Shown here: positions 36,571 to 44,818 of the stretch, in pieces
How the letters are laid out: each line of letters begins with the position of its first letter
Numbering within the stretch: the stretch's first letter is position 1
Assembly (NCBI RefSeq): GCF_003387355.1
Contig: NZ_QUNH01000001.1
Coordinates: forward strand, 1,250,023 to 1,314,022
Reading direction: 5' to 3'
Origin: Winogradskyella sediminis
Lineage (GTDB): Bacteria; Bacteroidota; Bacteroidia; Flavobacteriales; Flavobacteriaceae
Length of the DNA stretch: 64,000 nucleotides
Made by a program: the position numbers and the translations under genes
Notes under the pieces: model-generated
Databases searched by the model: none
Told to the model about the DNA's origin: nothing
What the model saw: the letters and a program-made list of their open reading frames with translations, nothing else

Positions 36571-37506
36571 TTATAAATCTTCCAAAATTTGCTTTAATAC
36601 AATCTGAGCAGCATACGTTCTATTATTGGCTTGTTTTATAACTACAGATTGTTCGCTGTCTAAAACCGCATCTTCAACTATAACATTTCGTCTTACAGGT
36701 AAACAATGCATAAATTTCGCATGGCCTAATTTCGCTTTTGTAAGCATCCAATTTTCATCTTGATTCAGTACTTTTCCATAATCATTATAACTACTCCAGT
36801 TTTTAACGTAAACAAAATCAGCATCTTTTAAGGCTTCTTCTTGGTTGTAATTTATTGGTGTGTCTTTAGTGATAGCTTCATTTAACTCATAACCTTCAGG
36901 ATGCGTAATGGTTAAATCTACTCCTAAATCTTGCATCATTTCTACAAAGGAATTCGCAACCGCTTGTGGTAAAGCTTTTGGATGTGGTGCCCAAGAAATA
37001 ACCACTTTTGGCTTCGCTTTTTCTGTCAGCTCAGTAATGGTGATGGCATCAGCGAGTGCTTGTAAAGGATGTGCTGTCGCACTTTCCATATTTACAATTG
37101 GTACTGTAGCATATTTTTTAAAGTTATTGAGAATGTATTCCGATTCGTCTTTAGCTTTGTCTTGTAGCGTTGGGAATGCTCTTACCGCAATGATATCTGC
37201 ATATTGCGAAATAACACGCGCTGCTTCTTTAATGTGTTCAGATTTGTCCATGTTCATTATGGTGCCATCTTCAAATTCTAAATTCCAAGCATCATTGATG
37301 TTTAAAATCATCACTTCCATGCTTAAGTTTTTTGCTGCTTTTTCTGTACTTAATCGGGTTCTTAAACTCGAATTAAAAAACAGCATGACTAAGGTTTTGT
37401 GTTTTCCTAAGTCTTCAAATTCAAAGGGATTCATTTTTAATAAAATAGCATCCTTAATAATTTCTGATAGATTAGAAATGTCTTTTATTTTGGTGTAGTT
37501 TTTCAT
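36571..37506 (-). CDS. argF': N-acylornithine carbamoyltransferase (probably N-succinylornithine type)
   Basis: An aspartate/ornithine carbamoyltransferase family protein of 311 residues, taking the ATG at 37504-37506. FFNSSLRTRLST (about residues 43-54) is the carbamoyl-phosphate loop and FMHCLPVRRNVIV the C-terminal signature of ArgF'. In the acyl-specificity loop the sequence is MNMDKSEHIKEA, with Ser at residue 89. From established work on this family, Glu at the equivalent position (Xanthomonas E92) gives acetylornithine specificity, whereas Pro (Bacteroides fragilis P90) or Ser there gives succinylornithine specificity. So succinylornithine is the likelier substrate. No ordinary argF is seen in the operon. 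Confidence 0.85.
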   Translation of the reverse strand: MKNYTKIKDISNLSEIIKDAILLKMNPFEFEDLGKHKTLVMLFFNSSLRTRLSTEKAAKNLSMEVMILNINDAWNLEFEDGTIMNMDKSEHIKEAARVISQYADIIAVRAFPTLQDKAKDESEYILNNFKKYATVPIVNMESATAHPLQALADAITITELTEKAKPKVVISWAPHPKALPQAVANSFVEMMQDLGVDLTITHPEGYELNEAITKDTPINYNQEEALKDADFVYVKNWSSYNDYGKVLNQDENWMLTKAKLGHAKFMHCLPVRRNVIVEDAVLDSEQSVVIKQANNRTYAAQIVLKQILEDL

Positions 37507-37513
37507 CTTCGTG

Positions 37514-37527
37514 CCCACGAAAGTGGG
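37514..37527. repeat. start-proximal hairpin before argF'
   Basis: CCCAC-GAAA-GTGGG on the plus strand, seven bases upstream of the argF' ATG. Confidence 0.65.
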
Positions 37528-37556
37528 TGACTTTTAGTTTGACTTTCTTTGCGTTT

Positions 37557-37636
37557 ACACCCCTAAAGTCCCCTCAAGGGGACAATTGTCCAATTCGTCT
37601 GAGTGGATTGTCCTCTTGAGGGGACATTAGGGGTGT
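37557..37636. repeat. 80-base imperfect inverted repeat between argD and argF'
   Basis: ACACCCCTAAaGTCCCCTCA and its downstream reverse complement pair over about 30 bases with two or three mismatches. A T6 run follows on the plus strand, so it resembles a terminator read opposite to the operon. On the minus strand it would make a very stable stem inside the arg transcript. Confidence 0.85.
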
Positions 37637-37653
37637 TTTTTCACGGTTTCATG

Positions 37654-38787
37654 TTATAATTTATTTAATTCTTTTTCTAACGATTCAAAAAAGATGTCAA
37701 TATGCTTTTTCTGAATCGTTAATGGTGGAAGTATTCTAATTAAATTAGGATTCTTTGCACTTCCTGTAAATATATGATGGTCAAAAATGAGCTTTTTCCG
37801 TAAGTCTGAAATCGGAAAATCGAATTCTATACCTAACATTAATCCACGACCTTTTATCGATTTTAAATTTGGTAATGATTTTGCTTTCTCTTGAAAATAC
37901 TCTGATATGTTTTTAGCATTTTCCATTAACTTTTCTTCTTCCAAAACTTCTAAAACAGAAAGCGTTGCAGCACAAGCTAAATGATTGCCGCCAAACGTTG
38001 TTCCTAATAATCCAAAAGAAGCTTTAATGGAAGGGTGAATTAAAATCCCTCCAACCGGAAACCCATTTCCCATACCTTTAGCAATAGAAATAATATCTGG
38101 TGTAATATTGTGTTTTTGGTAAGCGAAAAAGTCACCAGTTCTGCCAAATCCCGATTGTACTTCGTCTGCAATAAATGCCGTGTTGTGTAGTTTGCAAAGA
38201 GTTTCTAGTCCTTGGTAAAATTCGGTAGTGCTTTGGTCTAAACCACCAACACCTTGAATGAACTCAACAATAACAGCACAAGTCTGGTTTTGTTTTAAAA
38301 TGGTTTCAACCGCTTCTAAATCACCTAATTCTACAAAATCAACGTCTTGTTGTGCATTGATTGGTGCTACAATTTTTGGATTATCAGTTGCGGCAACAGC
38401 TGCAGACGTTCTACCGTGGAACGAGTTTTTAAATGATAAAACTTTCGTTTTACCATTATGAAACGATGCTAGTTTTAAGGCATTTTCGTTAGCTTCAGCA
38501 CCAGAATTGCACAAAAATAATTGGTAATCTTTGCAGCGAGATACAGCTTCAAGCTTATCTGCTAATTCAACTTGTAATGGATTTTGAATTGCGTTGCTAT
38601 AAAATCCTAATGTCGAAACTTGGTTTGAAATGGCATTTACATATTTTGGATGTGAATGTCCTATTGATATTACAGCATGTCCTCCATAAAGGTCTAAATA
38701 TTCCACATTTTTAGCATCGTAAACGTAAATGTCTTTTGCGCTTACTGGTGTAATGTCGAAGAGTGGATATACATTAAATAAACTCAT
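37654..38787 (-). CDS. argD: acylornithine aminotransferase
   Basis: A 377-residue class III PLP aminotransferase. LCNSGAEANENALKLA, SFKNSFHGRTSAA and IADEVQSGFGRTG are diagnostic, and Lys237 in ISIAKGMGNGFPVGG carries the PLP. It transaminates N-acylglutamate semialdehyde to N-acylornithine. It lies between proC and argF'. Ornithine aminotransferase activity is possible for the family, but the operon supports ArgD. Confidence 0.92.
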   Translation of the reverse strand: MSLFNVYPLFDITPVSAKDIYVYDAKNVEYLDLYGGHAVISIGHSHPKYVNAISNQVSTLGFYSNAIQNPLQVELADKLEAVSRCKDYQLFLCNSGAEANENALKLASFHNGKTKVLSFKNSFHGRTSAAVAATDNPKIVAPINAQQDVDFVELGDLEAVETILKQNQTCAVIVEFIQGVGGLDQSTTEFYQGLETLCKLHNTAFIADEVQSGFGRTGDFFAYQKHNITPDIISIAKGMGNGFPVGGILIHPSIKASFGLLGTTFGGNHLACAATLSVLEVLEEEKLMENAKNISEYFQEKAKSLPNLKSIKGRGLMLGIEFDFPISDLRKKLIFDHHIFTGSAKNPNLIRILPPLTIQKKHIDIFFESLEKELNKL

Positions 38788-38802
38788 ATTATTGTTACTT
38801 TA

Positions 38803-38878
38803 TCCTGCAAGGTTTCAAAAACTTTGTAGGTATGATTTTTAGGTTTTATACCTACAAGGTCTCCAAGACCTTGCAGGA
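38803..38878. repeat. nested palindrome, copy A, upstream of argD
   Basis: TCCTGCAAGGT ... ACCTTGCAGGA as outer arms, with TACCTACAAGGT inside. A near-identical copy is at 39708-39782. Confidence 0.85.
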
Positions 38879-38886
38879 AATCTTTA

Positions 38887-39687
38887 TCAAATCTGCTCTT
38901 TTTTGATGTTATTAATTTTATTGAAAGAAGCTACCATACCTTGTATTAATGATGAGCTCAAACCTTTGTGTTCCATTTCGTTTAAGCCTTCTATAGTACA
39001 ACCTTTTGGTGTGGTTACTCTGTCTATTTCTTCTTCTGGATGATTGCCGTTGGTGATTAATAAACTCGCTGCACCTTCACTGGTGTACATGGCTAATTCT
39101 TGTGCTTCCTTAGCATCAAAACCTAACTGAATAGCAGCTTGGGTTGTAGCACGTATCAGTCGCATCCAAAATGCAATTCCGCTTGCACAAACTACAGTTG
39201 CAGCTTGCATTTGACATTCTGGTATAGCCAACGTATGTCCTAATCTATTGAAAATAGCTTCTGCGATTTGAATGCGTTTAGCGCCTTTTTCATTACTACA
39301 CATGCAAGTCATAGATTTACCAACAGCAATCGCTGTATTTGGCATGGCTCTAATGATGAATTGGTCAGTACCAACAATAGCTTCAATCTGTGGAATTAGA
39401 AATCCGGTAATGGTAGAAATTAAAACGTGTTTTTCTGTTAAATACGGTTTTAAATCATTTAATATTTTATCAAAATGTCTTGGTTGAATAGCAAATATTA
39501 AAATATCTGAATTTTTTACCGCTTCAATATTATCTGTTGTTAATATGACATTCTTATAACCTTCCAAATCTTGAATATCCTCCAAGTTACGTTTGGTTAA
39601 GTATAGTGTGGTTATGGCATTATTGGTAATCAGTCCTTTTGCGATGGATTTTCCTAAGTTTCCTGTTCCTATGATTGCTATTTTCAT
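38887..39687 (-). CDS. proC: pyrroline-5-carboxylate reductase
   Basis: A 266-residue NAD(P) reductase starting at MKIAIIGTGNLGKSIAKGL (ATG at 39685-39687), which is preferred over an upstream start because the Rossmann GxGxxG begins right there. FAIQPRHFDKIL, IIRAMPNTAIAVGKSMT and the C-terminal VTTPKGCTIEGLNEME (ProC TP-G-T signature) define the family. It makes proline. Its place inside the arginine operon suggests coordinated Arg and Pro synthesis from glutamate, or recycling of glutamate semialdehyde. Confidence 0.9.
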   Translation of the reverse strand: MKIAIIGTGNLGKSIAKGLITNNAITTLYLTKRNLEDIQDLEGYKNVILTTDNIEAVKNSDILIFAIQPRHFDKILNDLKPYLTEKHVLISTITGFLIPQIEAIVGTDQFIIRAMPNTAIAVGKSMTCMCSNEKGAKRIQIAEAIFNRLGHTLAIPECQMQAATVVCASGIAFWMRLIRATTQAAIQLGFDAKEAQELAMYTSEGAASLLITNGNHPEEEIDRVTTPKGCTIEGLNEMEHKGLSSSLIQGMVASFNKINNIKKEQI

Positions 39688-39707
39688 ATTATTGGTGTTG
39701 TTATTTA

Positions 39708-39782
39708 TCCTGCAAGGTTTCAAAAACCTTGTAGGTATTAATTGTTGTTCTATACCTACAAGGTCTCCAAGACCTTGCAGGA
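39708..39782. repeat. nested palindrome, copy B, upstream of proC
   Basis: Same arrangement as copy A: TCCTGCAAGGT ... ACCTTGCAGGA outer arms and the inner AAGGTCTCCAAG. The two copies differ by a few bases in the loop. Confidence 0.85.
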
Positions 39783-39784
39783 TA

Positions 39785-40768
39785 TTAAAAATAGTTAGCC
39801 TTTAATTGTAAACCTTCGGTTTCTTCAAATCCATGCATTAAATTCATGTTTTGTATGGCTTGTCCTGAGGCACCTTTTAGTAAATTATCAATGATGCTTG
39901 TTACTAGTAATTTGCCTTCATGTTTATGTAAATGAAGAATACACTTATTAGTATTAACCACTTGTTTTAAATGAATATCTTCATCTGAAACAAACGTGAA
40001 GGCTGCTTCTTTATAATAATCGTTGTACAATGTTTTTGCTTCTTCTAAAGTTCCTTCGTATTTGGTGTAAAGCGTAGCAAAAATTCCTCTTGAAAAATTA
40101 CCTCTATTTGGCATAAAGTTTATTTCAGAATTAAAAGAAGACTGTAATTGATTTACCGTCTGATTAATTTCGCCTAAATGCTGATGCGTAAAAGCTTTAT
40201 AATGTGAAAAATTATTATCTCTATAGGTGAAATGTGTAGTTGCAGAAAGTGAGGTTCCTGCTCCAGTTGCACCAGTTACAGCATTAATGTGTACATCGTT
40301 TTGGATGGTTTTAGCCTTGGCTAACGGTAATAATGCTAACTGAATTGCTGTAGCAAAGCAACCAGGATTAGCTAAGTAATTTGCTTTTTTTATAGCTTCT
40401 TTGTTCAATTCTGGTAAGCCGTAAACAAACGTTTTACCATTGAAAACTTCATCTTTTGTTAGTCTAAAATCATTGCTTAAATCAATGATTTTAGTGTGGT
40501 CTGAAAAGTTGTTTTTTTCTAAAAAGGCTTTTGAGTTGCCATGACCTAAACATAAGAAGAGAACATCTACATCTGGATTAATGTTACTCGTAAATTCCAA
40601 CTCAGTAGAACCTATTAAATCTTGATGTACTTTATAGATTTTGTTTCCTGCGTTAGAAGTGCTGAATACAAAATTTAGGTTGGTTTTTGGATGGTTGAGT
40701 AATAATCTTATCAACTCTCCAGCTGTATAACCTGCGCCTCCTATGATTCCTATTTCTAAATTTTTCAT
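39785..40768 (-). CDS. argC: N-acyl-gamma-glutamyl-phosphate reductase
   Basis: A 327-residue dehydrogenase with GIIGGAGYTAGELIRLL for NADPH and the active-site Cys137 in ANPGCFATAIQL. It reduces the acylglutamyl phosphate made by ArgB. It follows argG by 83 bases, which carry a 33-bp palindrome and a short hairpin. Confidence 0.93.
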   Translation of the reverse strand: MKNLEIGIIGGAGYTAGELIRLLLNHPKTNLNFVFSTSNAGNKIYKVHQDLIGSTELEFTSNINPDVDVLFLCLGHGNSKAFLEKNNFSDHTKIIDLSNDFRLTKDEVFNGKTFVYGLPELNKEAIKKANYLANPGCFATAIQLALLPLAKAKTIQNDVHINAVTGATGAGTSLSATTHFTYRDNNFSHYKAFTHQHLGEINQTVNQLQSSFNSEINFMPNRGNFSRGIFATLYTKYEGTLEEAKTLYNDYYKEAAFTFVSDEDIHLKQVVNTNKCILHLHKHEGKLLVTSIIDNLLKGASGQAIQNMNLMHGFEETEGLQLKANYF

Positions 40769-40776
40769 CTTAATGA

Positions 40777-40788
40777 CCGTGAAAACGG
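40777..40788. repeat. start-proximal hairpin before argC
   Basis: CCGT-GAAA-ACGG, eight bases upstream of the argC ATG. Confidence 0.55.
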
Positions 40789-40815
40789 CTATCTTTATTT
40801 GATTACACTTTGTTC

Positions 40816-40848
40816 AGACCTGCGAGGTTTTAAAAACCTGCGAGGTCT
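40816..40848. repeat. AGACCTGC palindromic repeat between argG and argC
   Basis: A 33-bp near-palindrome, AGACCTGCgAGGTTTT followed by AAAACCTGCgAGGTCT. It is the second member of the family at 34624-34656. Confidence 0.8.
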
Positions 40849-40851
40849 TAC

Positions 40852-42033
40852 TTAATTATTTACCTGCTGATAAATCTTATTTTGGTTACCAACTATTTTA
40901 ATGAAACCTTTGGCTTCGTCTGCTGTCCAACCTTTATTTTCTTCACCATAACTTCCGAATTTAGCATTCATTAAATCGTGCTTAGAAGAAATGCCATCTA
41001 AATCGAAATGATAAGGCTTCAAGGTTACAAAAACATCACCAGTCACTTTGTCTTGACTACTTTGTAAAAAAGCCTCCATATCTCGCAATACTGGGTCTAA
41101 ATATTGACCTTCGTGTAAATGCATACTATAGAAATTTGACATATAATCCTTGTGTTGCAATTGCCATTTAGTAAGCGTATGCTTTTCTAGTAAATGATGC
41201 GCTTTTATTATGATTAAAGCAGCGGCAGCTTCAAAACCAACTCTGCCTTTTATTCCAACAATAGTATCTCCAACATGAATGTCTCTACCAATAGCATACG
41301 CCGAAGCGAGATTATTTAATACTTCAATGTTGATTTCAGGATTGTTTTTAATACCATTTAATGCTACTAATTCTCCTTTAGAAAATGTAAGCACTACTTT
41401 TTCTGGTTCAGAATGTTTTAATTGTGAAGGGAAAGCAGATTCTGGTAATGGTTTTTCTGAAGTAAGTGTTTCAGAGCCACCAACACTAGTTCCCCAAAGC
41501 CCTTTGTTAACTGAGTATTTTGCCTTTTCCCATGACATATCGATGCCGTTTTCTTTAAGGTAGTCAATTTCTTCTTGTCTACTTAAACTGCCATCTCTAA
41601 TTGGTGTAATAATCTTAATGTTTGGCGCTAAGGTTTGAAAAATCATATCAAAACGTACTTGGTCGTTTCCAGCACCTGTGCTTCCGTGTGCAATGTATTC
41701 TGCATCAATGCTTTTAGCGTATTCTATAATTTCAATGGCTTGAATAATACGTTCCGCACTTACAGATAAGGGATAAGTATTGTTTTTAAGCACATTTCCG
41801 AAGATTAAATACTTAATCACTTTATCATAATATGAAGCAATAGCGTCAATGTTTTTATAGGTTGATACACCCATTTTGTAGGCATTATTTTCTATGATTT
41901 TAATTTCTTCATCTGTAAAACCACCTGTGTTTACACTTACAGCATGAACATCGTAACCGGCTTTACTTAAACTTACTGCGCAATAGGATGTGTCTAATCC
42001 ACCACTATATGCTATAACTAATTTCTTACTCAT
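40852..42033 (-). CDS. argG: argininosuccinate synthase
   Basis: A 393-residue ATP-dependent ligase with AYSGGLDTSYCAVSL (residues 8-22, PP-loop), AHGSTGAGNDQVRFD and TSVGGSETL. It joins citrulline and aspartate. It is the second gene of the operon, after the GNAT gene, with 42 bases between. Confidence 0.95.
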   Translation of the reverse strand: MSKKLVIAYSGGLDTSYCAVSLSKAGYDVHAVSVNTGGFTDEEIKIIENNAYKMGVSTYKNIDAIASYYDKVIKYLIFGNVLKNNTYPLSVSAERIIQAIEIIEYAKSIDAEYIAHGSTGAGNDQVRFDMIFQTLAPNIKIITPIRDGSLSRQEEIDYLKENGIDMSWEKAKYSVNKGLWGTSVGGSETLTSEKPLPESAFPSQLKHSEPEKVVLTFSKGELVALNGIKNNPEINIEVLNNLASAYAIGRDIHVGDTIVGIKGRVGFEAAAALIIIKAHHLLEKHTLTKWQLQHKDYMSNFYSMHLHEGQYLDPVLRDMEAFLQSSQDKVTGDVFVTLKPYHFDLDGISSKHDLMNAKFGSYGEENKGWTADEAKGFIKIVGNQNKIYQQVNN

Positions 42034-42075
42034 TTTTCGCTTTTATTGTTTTTCAATTGTAAAATGTGTTCGCAT

Positions 42076-42714
42076 TTAATTGCTCGGTTCATTTTTTTTA
42101 TCTTTTTTCAGGAACATTGATTGTTTTAAATTTTTCAATCTTGTCCATGCTTTGTTATCGTAATTATGTTCTTTTGGTTTTGAATCTTCGGCTTTATTTG
42201 GGTCATAAAGCATACCTGTACATAGGCACATTTTTTGCTCGGTTCTTGTTAAAACGTCAAAATTTTTACAAGTTTGGCAACCTTTCCAGAACGATTGATC
42301 ATCCGTTAATTCTGAAAATGTTACAGGTTTATAGCCAAGTTCGCTATTCATTTTCATAACAGCTAGACCCGTAGTAATACCAAAAATTTTTGAATTAGGA
42401 TATTTTGTTCGAGAGTGTTCAAAAATGACTTTTTTAATCTTTTTGGCAAGACCTAGATTTCTAAAATCTGGATGTACAATGAGCCCAGAATTGGCAACAA
42501 ACTTGCCATGACTCCACGCTTCAATGTAGCAGAATCCTGCAAATTTATCACCTTCTAGAGCAATCACTGCGTTACCATTTTCCATTTTGGTGACGATGTA
42601 TTCTGGTTTACGCTTGGCAATACCTGTACCTCTAACTTGAGCAGCATCAGCAATAGTGTTGCAGATCGTTTCTGCGTAAATACTATGTGATTTATCAGCA
42701 ATGACAATTTTCAT
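42076..42714 (-). CDS. GNAT acyltransferase with Cys-rich tail; candidate N-acylglutamate synthase
   Basis: A 212-residue protein. A GNAT domain fills about residues 1-140, with the acetyl-CoA loop HPDFRNLGLAKKI at 81-93, an R/Q-x-x-G-x-A pattern. The tail from 140 contains CQTCKNFDVLTRTEQKMCLC, cysteines 146, 149, 163 and 165, a CxxC...CxC set that could bind zinc or iron-sulfur, and a lysine-rich end. It is the first structural gene of the arginine operon, and the operon has no argA or argJ. That makes it the best candidate for the enzyme that acylates glutamate. This is inference; the alternative is a protein N-acetyltransferase. Confidence 0.8.
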   Translation of the reverse strand: MKIVIADKSHSIYAETICNTIADAAQVRGTGIAKRKPEYIVTKMENGNAVIALEGDKFAGFCYIEAWSHGKFVANSGLIVHPDFRNLGLAKKIKKVIFEHSRTKYPNSKIFGITTGLAVMKMNSELGYKPVTFSELTDDQSFWKGCQTCKNFDVLTRTEQKMCLCTGMLYDPNKAEDSKPKEHNYDNKAWTRLKNLKQSMFLKKDKKNEPSN

Positions 42715-42780
42715 TGTTATTGAGTTTTAAATTATAAACTTTTTAATTTTTTTGAGTGAAGAACTGGACACACCTTAGTT

Positions 42781-42850
42781 CCTAATATGAATTGTACCCT
42801 TACGGGCGACGACTAAAAATACGGCGTACAGCAACCAACCTAGTATTAGG
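42781..42850 (-). other. GC-rich structured element in the arginine leader
   Basis: A 7-bp inverted repeat, CCTAATA (42781-42787) with TATTAGG (42844-42850), bounds a GC-rich stretch that contains CCC-TTAC-GGG and several GC-rich runs (ACGGCGTAC, GGGCGACGAC). It contrasts with the very AT-rich surroundings. It lies between the leader ORF and the GNAT start. I cannot assign it to a known RNA family. Confidence 0.5.
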
Positions 42851-42907
42851 TTTTGCTATAATTAAAAAGGGGAATAAATGTGGTAAAGTGTTCAAGGTAA
42901 AAAAAAA

Positions 42908-42935
42908 TTAAAATTGATTAACTAAATGGTTTTAA
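42908..42935 (-). terminator. weak attenuator hairpin followed by a T9 tract
   Basis: TTAAAA / TTTTAA arms (42930-42935 with 42908-42913 on the plus strand) lie immediately before nine T on the minus strand (complement of 42899-42907). It shares 42922-42929 with the competing stem 42922-42949, so only one can form. The stem alone is AT-only and weak. Confidence 0.4.
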
Positions 42936-42949
42936 GGTAGATCCATTAG
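42922..42949 (-). other. candidate antiterminator stem overlapping the leader stop codon
   Basis: The minus-strand CTAATGG (from 42949) pairs with CCATTTAG (to 42922) with one bulged base. The 5' arm contains the stop codon of the leader ORF, so a ribosome there would block this stem. Confidence 0.4.
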
Positions 42950-43011
42950 CGACGTCGCATGTTTAATAACAAGCGTGTGGGTCTTTCAATTCTATTTTTT
43001 TGACTTAACAT
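42946..43011 (-). CDS. arginine-rich leader peptide of the arg operon (21 residues)
   Basis: The frame opens with ATG at 43009-43011 and ends with TAA at 42946-42948. It has 21 residues, six of them Arg (positions 7, 10, 13, 19, 20, 21), using AGA, AGA, CGC, CGA, CGT and CGC codons. The last three are consecutive and directly before the stop. It begins about 300 bases upstream of the GNAT gene and is followed by two mutually exclusive stems and a T9 tract. This is the arrangement of ribosome-mediated attenuation, in which stalling at Arg codons would signal low Arg-tRNA. The last three codons also form the DNA palindrome GCGACGTCGC. Confidence 0.6.
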   Translation of the reverse strand: MLSQKNRIERPTRLLLNMRRR

Positions 43012-43143
43012 GGTGTAAATTTATAATTATTATTTGATAATGGTCTTAATCTCAGTCATTTTTTAAAAGATTTATGAAATTCATAATTTCTTAAAATAAA
43101 ACTGTAGATATTTCATTTTTCAATCCCTTTAATCGTTTTTTAA

Positions 43144-44736
43144 TTATAGAATATAATCGGTATTTACAAAGTTTGATGCTCTAGAATCTAATAGATCTTT
43201 TAAAATTGTATTGTTATAATCGTTGTCTTTGGATGCTACAAATGTTCTAATTGAAAATGAACGCAACGCATCATGCACACTTAATGTCGCTACTGCTGAA
43301 TCTTTGCGTCCTGTAAATGGATAAACGTCTGGTCCTCGTTGGCAAGAGCTATTTAAATTAACACGACAAACTAAATTGACGAGTGTATCAATTAAAGGTG
43401 CTAACGTATTTACGTCCTTACCGAATAAACTTACTTGTTGACCGTAGTTTGATTCTGCCATATCATCAAGAGGTTCTTCAATATCTGAAAATGGAACGAT
43501 AGGGATTACAGGTCCAAATTGCTCCTCTTGAAACACACGCATATCTTTGGTAACTGGGTATAAAACTGCTGGAAAAATATAATTTTCAGTTGTTTGTCCT
43601 CCTTTTTCATTAATTACTTTTGCTCCTTTTTCGGTGGCATCATCAATTAAATCTTGGATGTAAGCTGGCTTATCTGGTTCAGGTAACGGTGTTAGTTTTG
43701 CACCGTCTACCCATGGGTTTCCAAATTTTAGCGCATCTATTTTAGCGGCAAAACGTTTGTTGAATTCGTCTATAATATCACTATGAACATATAAAACTTT
43801 TAACGCAGTACAGCGTTGACCGTTAAAAGACGTTGTTCCTGCAATACATTCATCTATGGCTAAATCTAAATCGGCATCTGGCAATACAATTGCTGGGTTC
43901 TTAGCTTCTAGGCCTAAGACTAAACGCAGTCTGTTACTTTTTGGGTGTTGATTTTGTAGTGCATTAGCCGATTTGCTATTTCCTATTAATGCTAAAACAT
44001 CAACTTTACCAGATTGCATAATTGGTGCGGCAACGGTTCTTCCACGTCCGTAAATGATATTCACCACTCCTTTAGGAAAACTATTTCTAAAAGCTTCAAG
44101 TAATGGTGAAATTAATAAAACACCATGTTTTGCTGGTTTAAAAATGGCAGTATTTCCCATAATTAAAGCAGGAATCAATAGTGCAAAGGTTTCATTAAGC
44201 GGGTAATTATAAGGGCCTAAACAAAGCACTACACCTAAAGGGCCTCGTCTAATATGGGCATAAACACCAGAGCTTTTTACAAATTTAGCACTATCACGAT
44301 CCATTTGTTTGTAATCTTCAATGGTATCGTAAATATATTCAACGGTTCTATCAAATTCTTTTTCAGAATCTGGAAGATTTTTACCGATTTCCCACATCAA
44401 TAATTTTACGACTTCCGCACGTTTGGTTTTCATCTGCTCTACAAACTTTTCCATACAGGCAATACGGTCTACAACTTTCATTGTTGGCCATAAACCTTGT
44501 CCTTTATTATACGCAGTAACAGCAGCATCGAGCGCTTTTATGGCTTCTTTTTTTCCTAAAGTTGGAATGCTCCCTAATAAAGTTGGTTTGTAATCTTCGG
44601 TTGATGAAATTGTAGAATACACATTAGATGTTTCTCCTCGCCAAGGTATAAGTCCACCATCTACCAAATAAGTATCTTGATTTACTAAATTTTTAATTTG
44701 AAATTGTTCGGGAATATCCGTAAATGTAGAAGTCAT
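43144..44736 (-). CDS. gapN: NADP-dependent non-phosphorylating glyceraldehyde-3-phosphate dehydrogenase
   Basis: A 530-residue aldehyde dehydrogenase superfamily protein. [23 protein letters not shown] is the Rossmann entry, [12 protein letters not shown] carries the general-base Glu, and [10 protein letters not shown] the catalytic Cys. The C-terminal [29 protein letters not shown] is typical of GapN-type enzymes in this group. It oxidises glyceraldehyde-3-phosphate to 3-phosphoglycerate and makes NADPH. It is a single gene between the arginine and the ilv operons. Another aldehyde substrate is possible; GapN is the best family match. Confidence 0.85.
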   Translation of the reverse strand: MTSTFTDIPEQFQIKNLVNQDTYLVDGGLIPWRGETSNVYSTISSTEDYKPTLLGSIPTLGKKEAIKALDAAVTAYNKGQGLWPTMKVVDRIACMEKFVEQMKTKRAEVVKLLMWEIGKNLPDSEKEFDRTVEYIYDTIEDYKQMDRDSAKFVKSSGVYAHIRRGPLGVVLCLGPYNYPLNETFALLIPALIMGNTAIFKPAKHGVLLISPLLEAFRNSFPKGVVNIIYGRGRTVAAPIMQSGKVDVLALIGNSKSANALQNQHPKSNRLRLVLGLEAKNPAIVLPDADLDLAIDECIAGTTSFNGQRCTALKVLYVHSDIIDEFNKRFAAKIDALKFGNPWVDGAKLTPLPEPDKPAYIQDLIDDATEKGAKVINEKGGQTTENYIFPAVLYPVTKDMRVFQEEQFGPVIPIVPFSDIEEPLDDMAESNYGQQVSLFGKDVNTLAPLIDTLVNLVCRVNLNSSCQRGPDVYPFTGRKDSAVATLSVHDALRSFSIRTFVASKDNDYNNTILKDLLDSRASNFVNTDYIL

Positions 44737-44818
44737 ATCAACTTATTTTTGAACTGTTTATTTATAAGTACTAAAGATACTAAATGGCGCTTTTTAAATA
44801 GGTTAAGTTTGTGTTAAG

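Noticed and set aside
36507..37518. GTG start giving MGTK for argF'
   Set aside because: It would be in the start-proximal hairpin; the ATG at 37506 aligns with the N-terminus of the family.
42066..42359. Plus-strand frame opposite the GNAT gene
   Set aside because: The minus frame has the acetyl-CoA loop and Cys motifs; the plus frame is a hydrophobic shadow.
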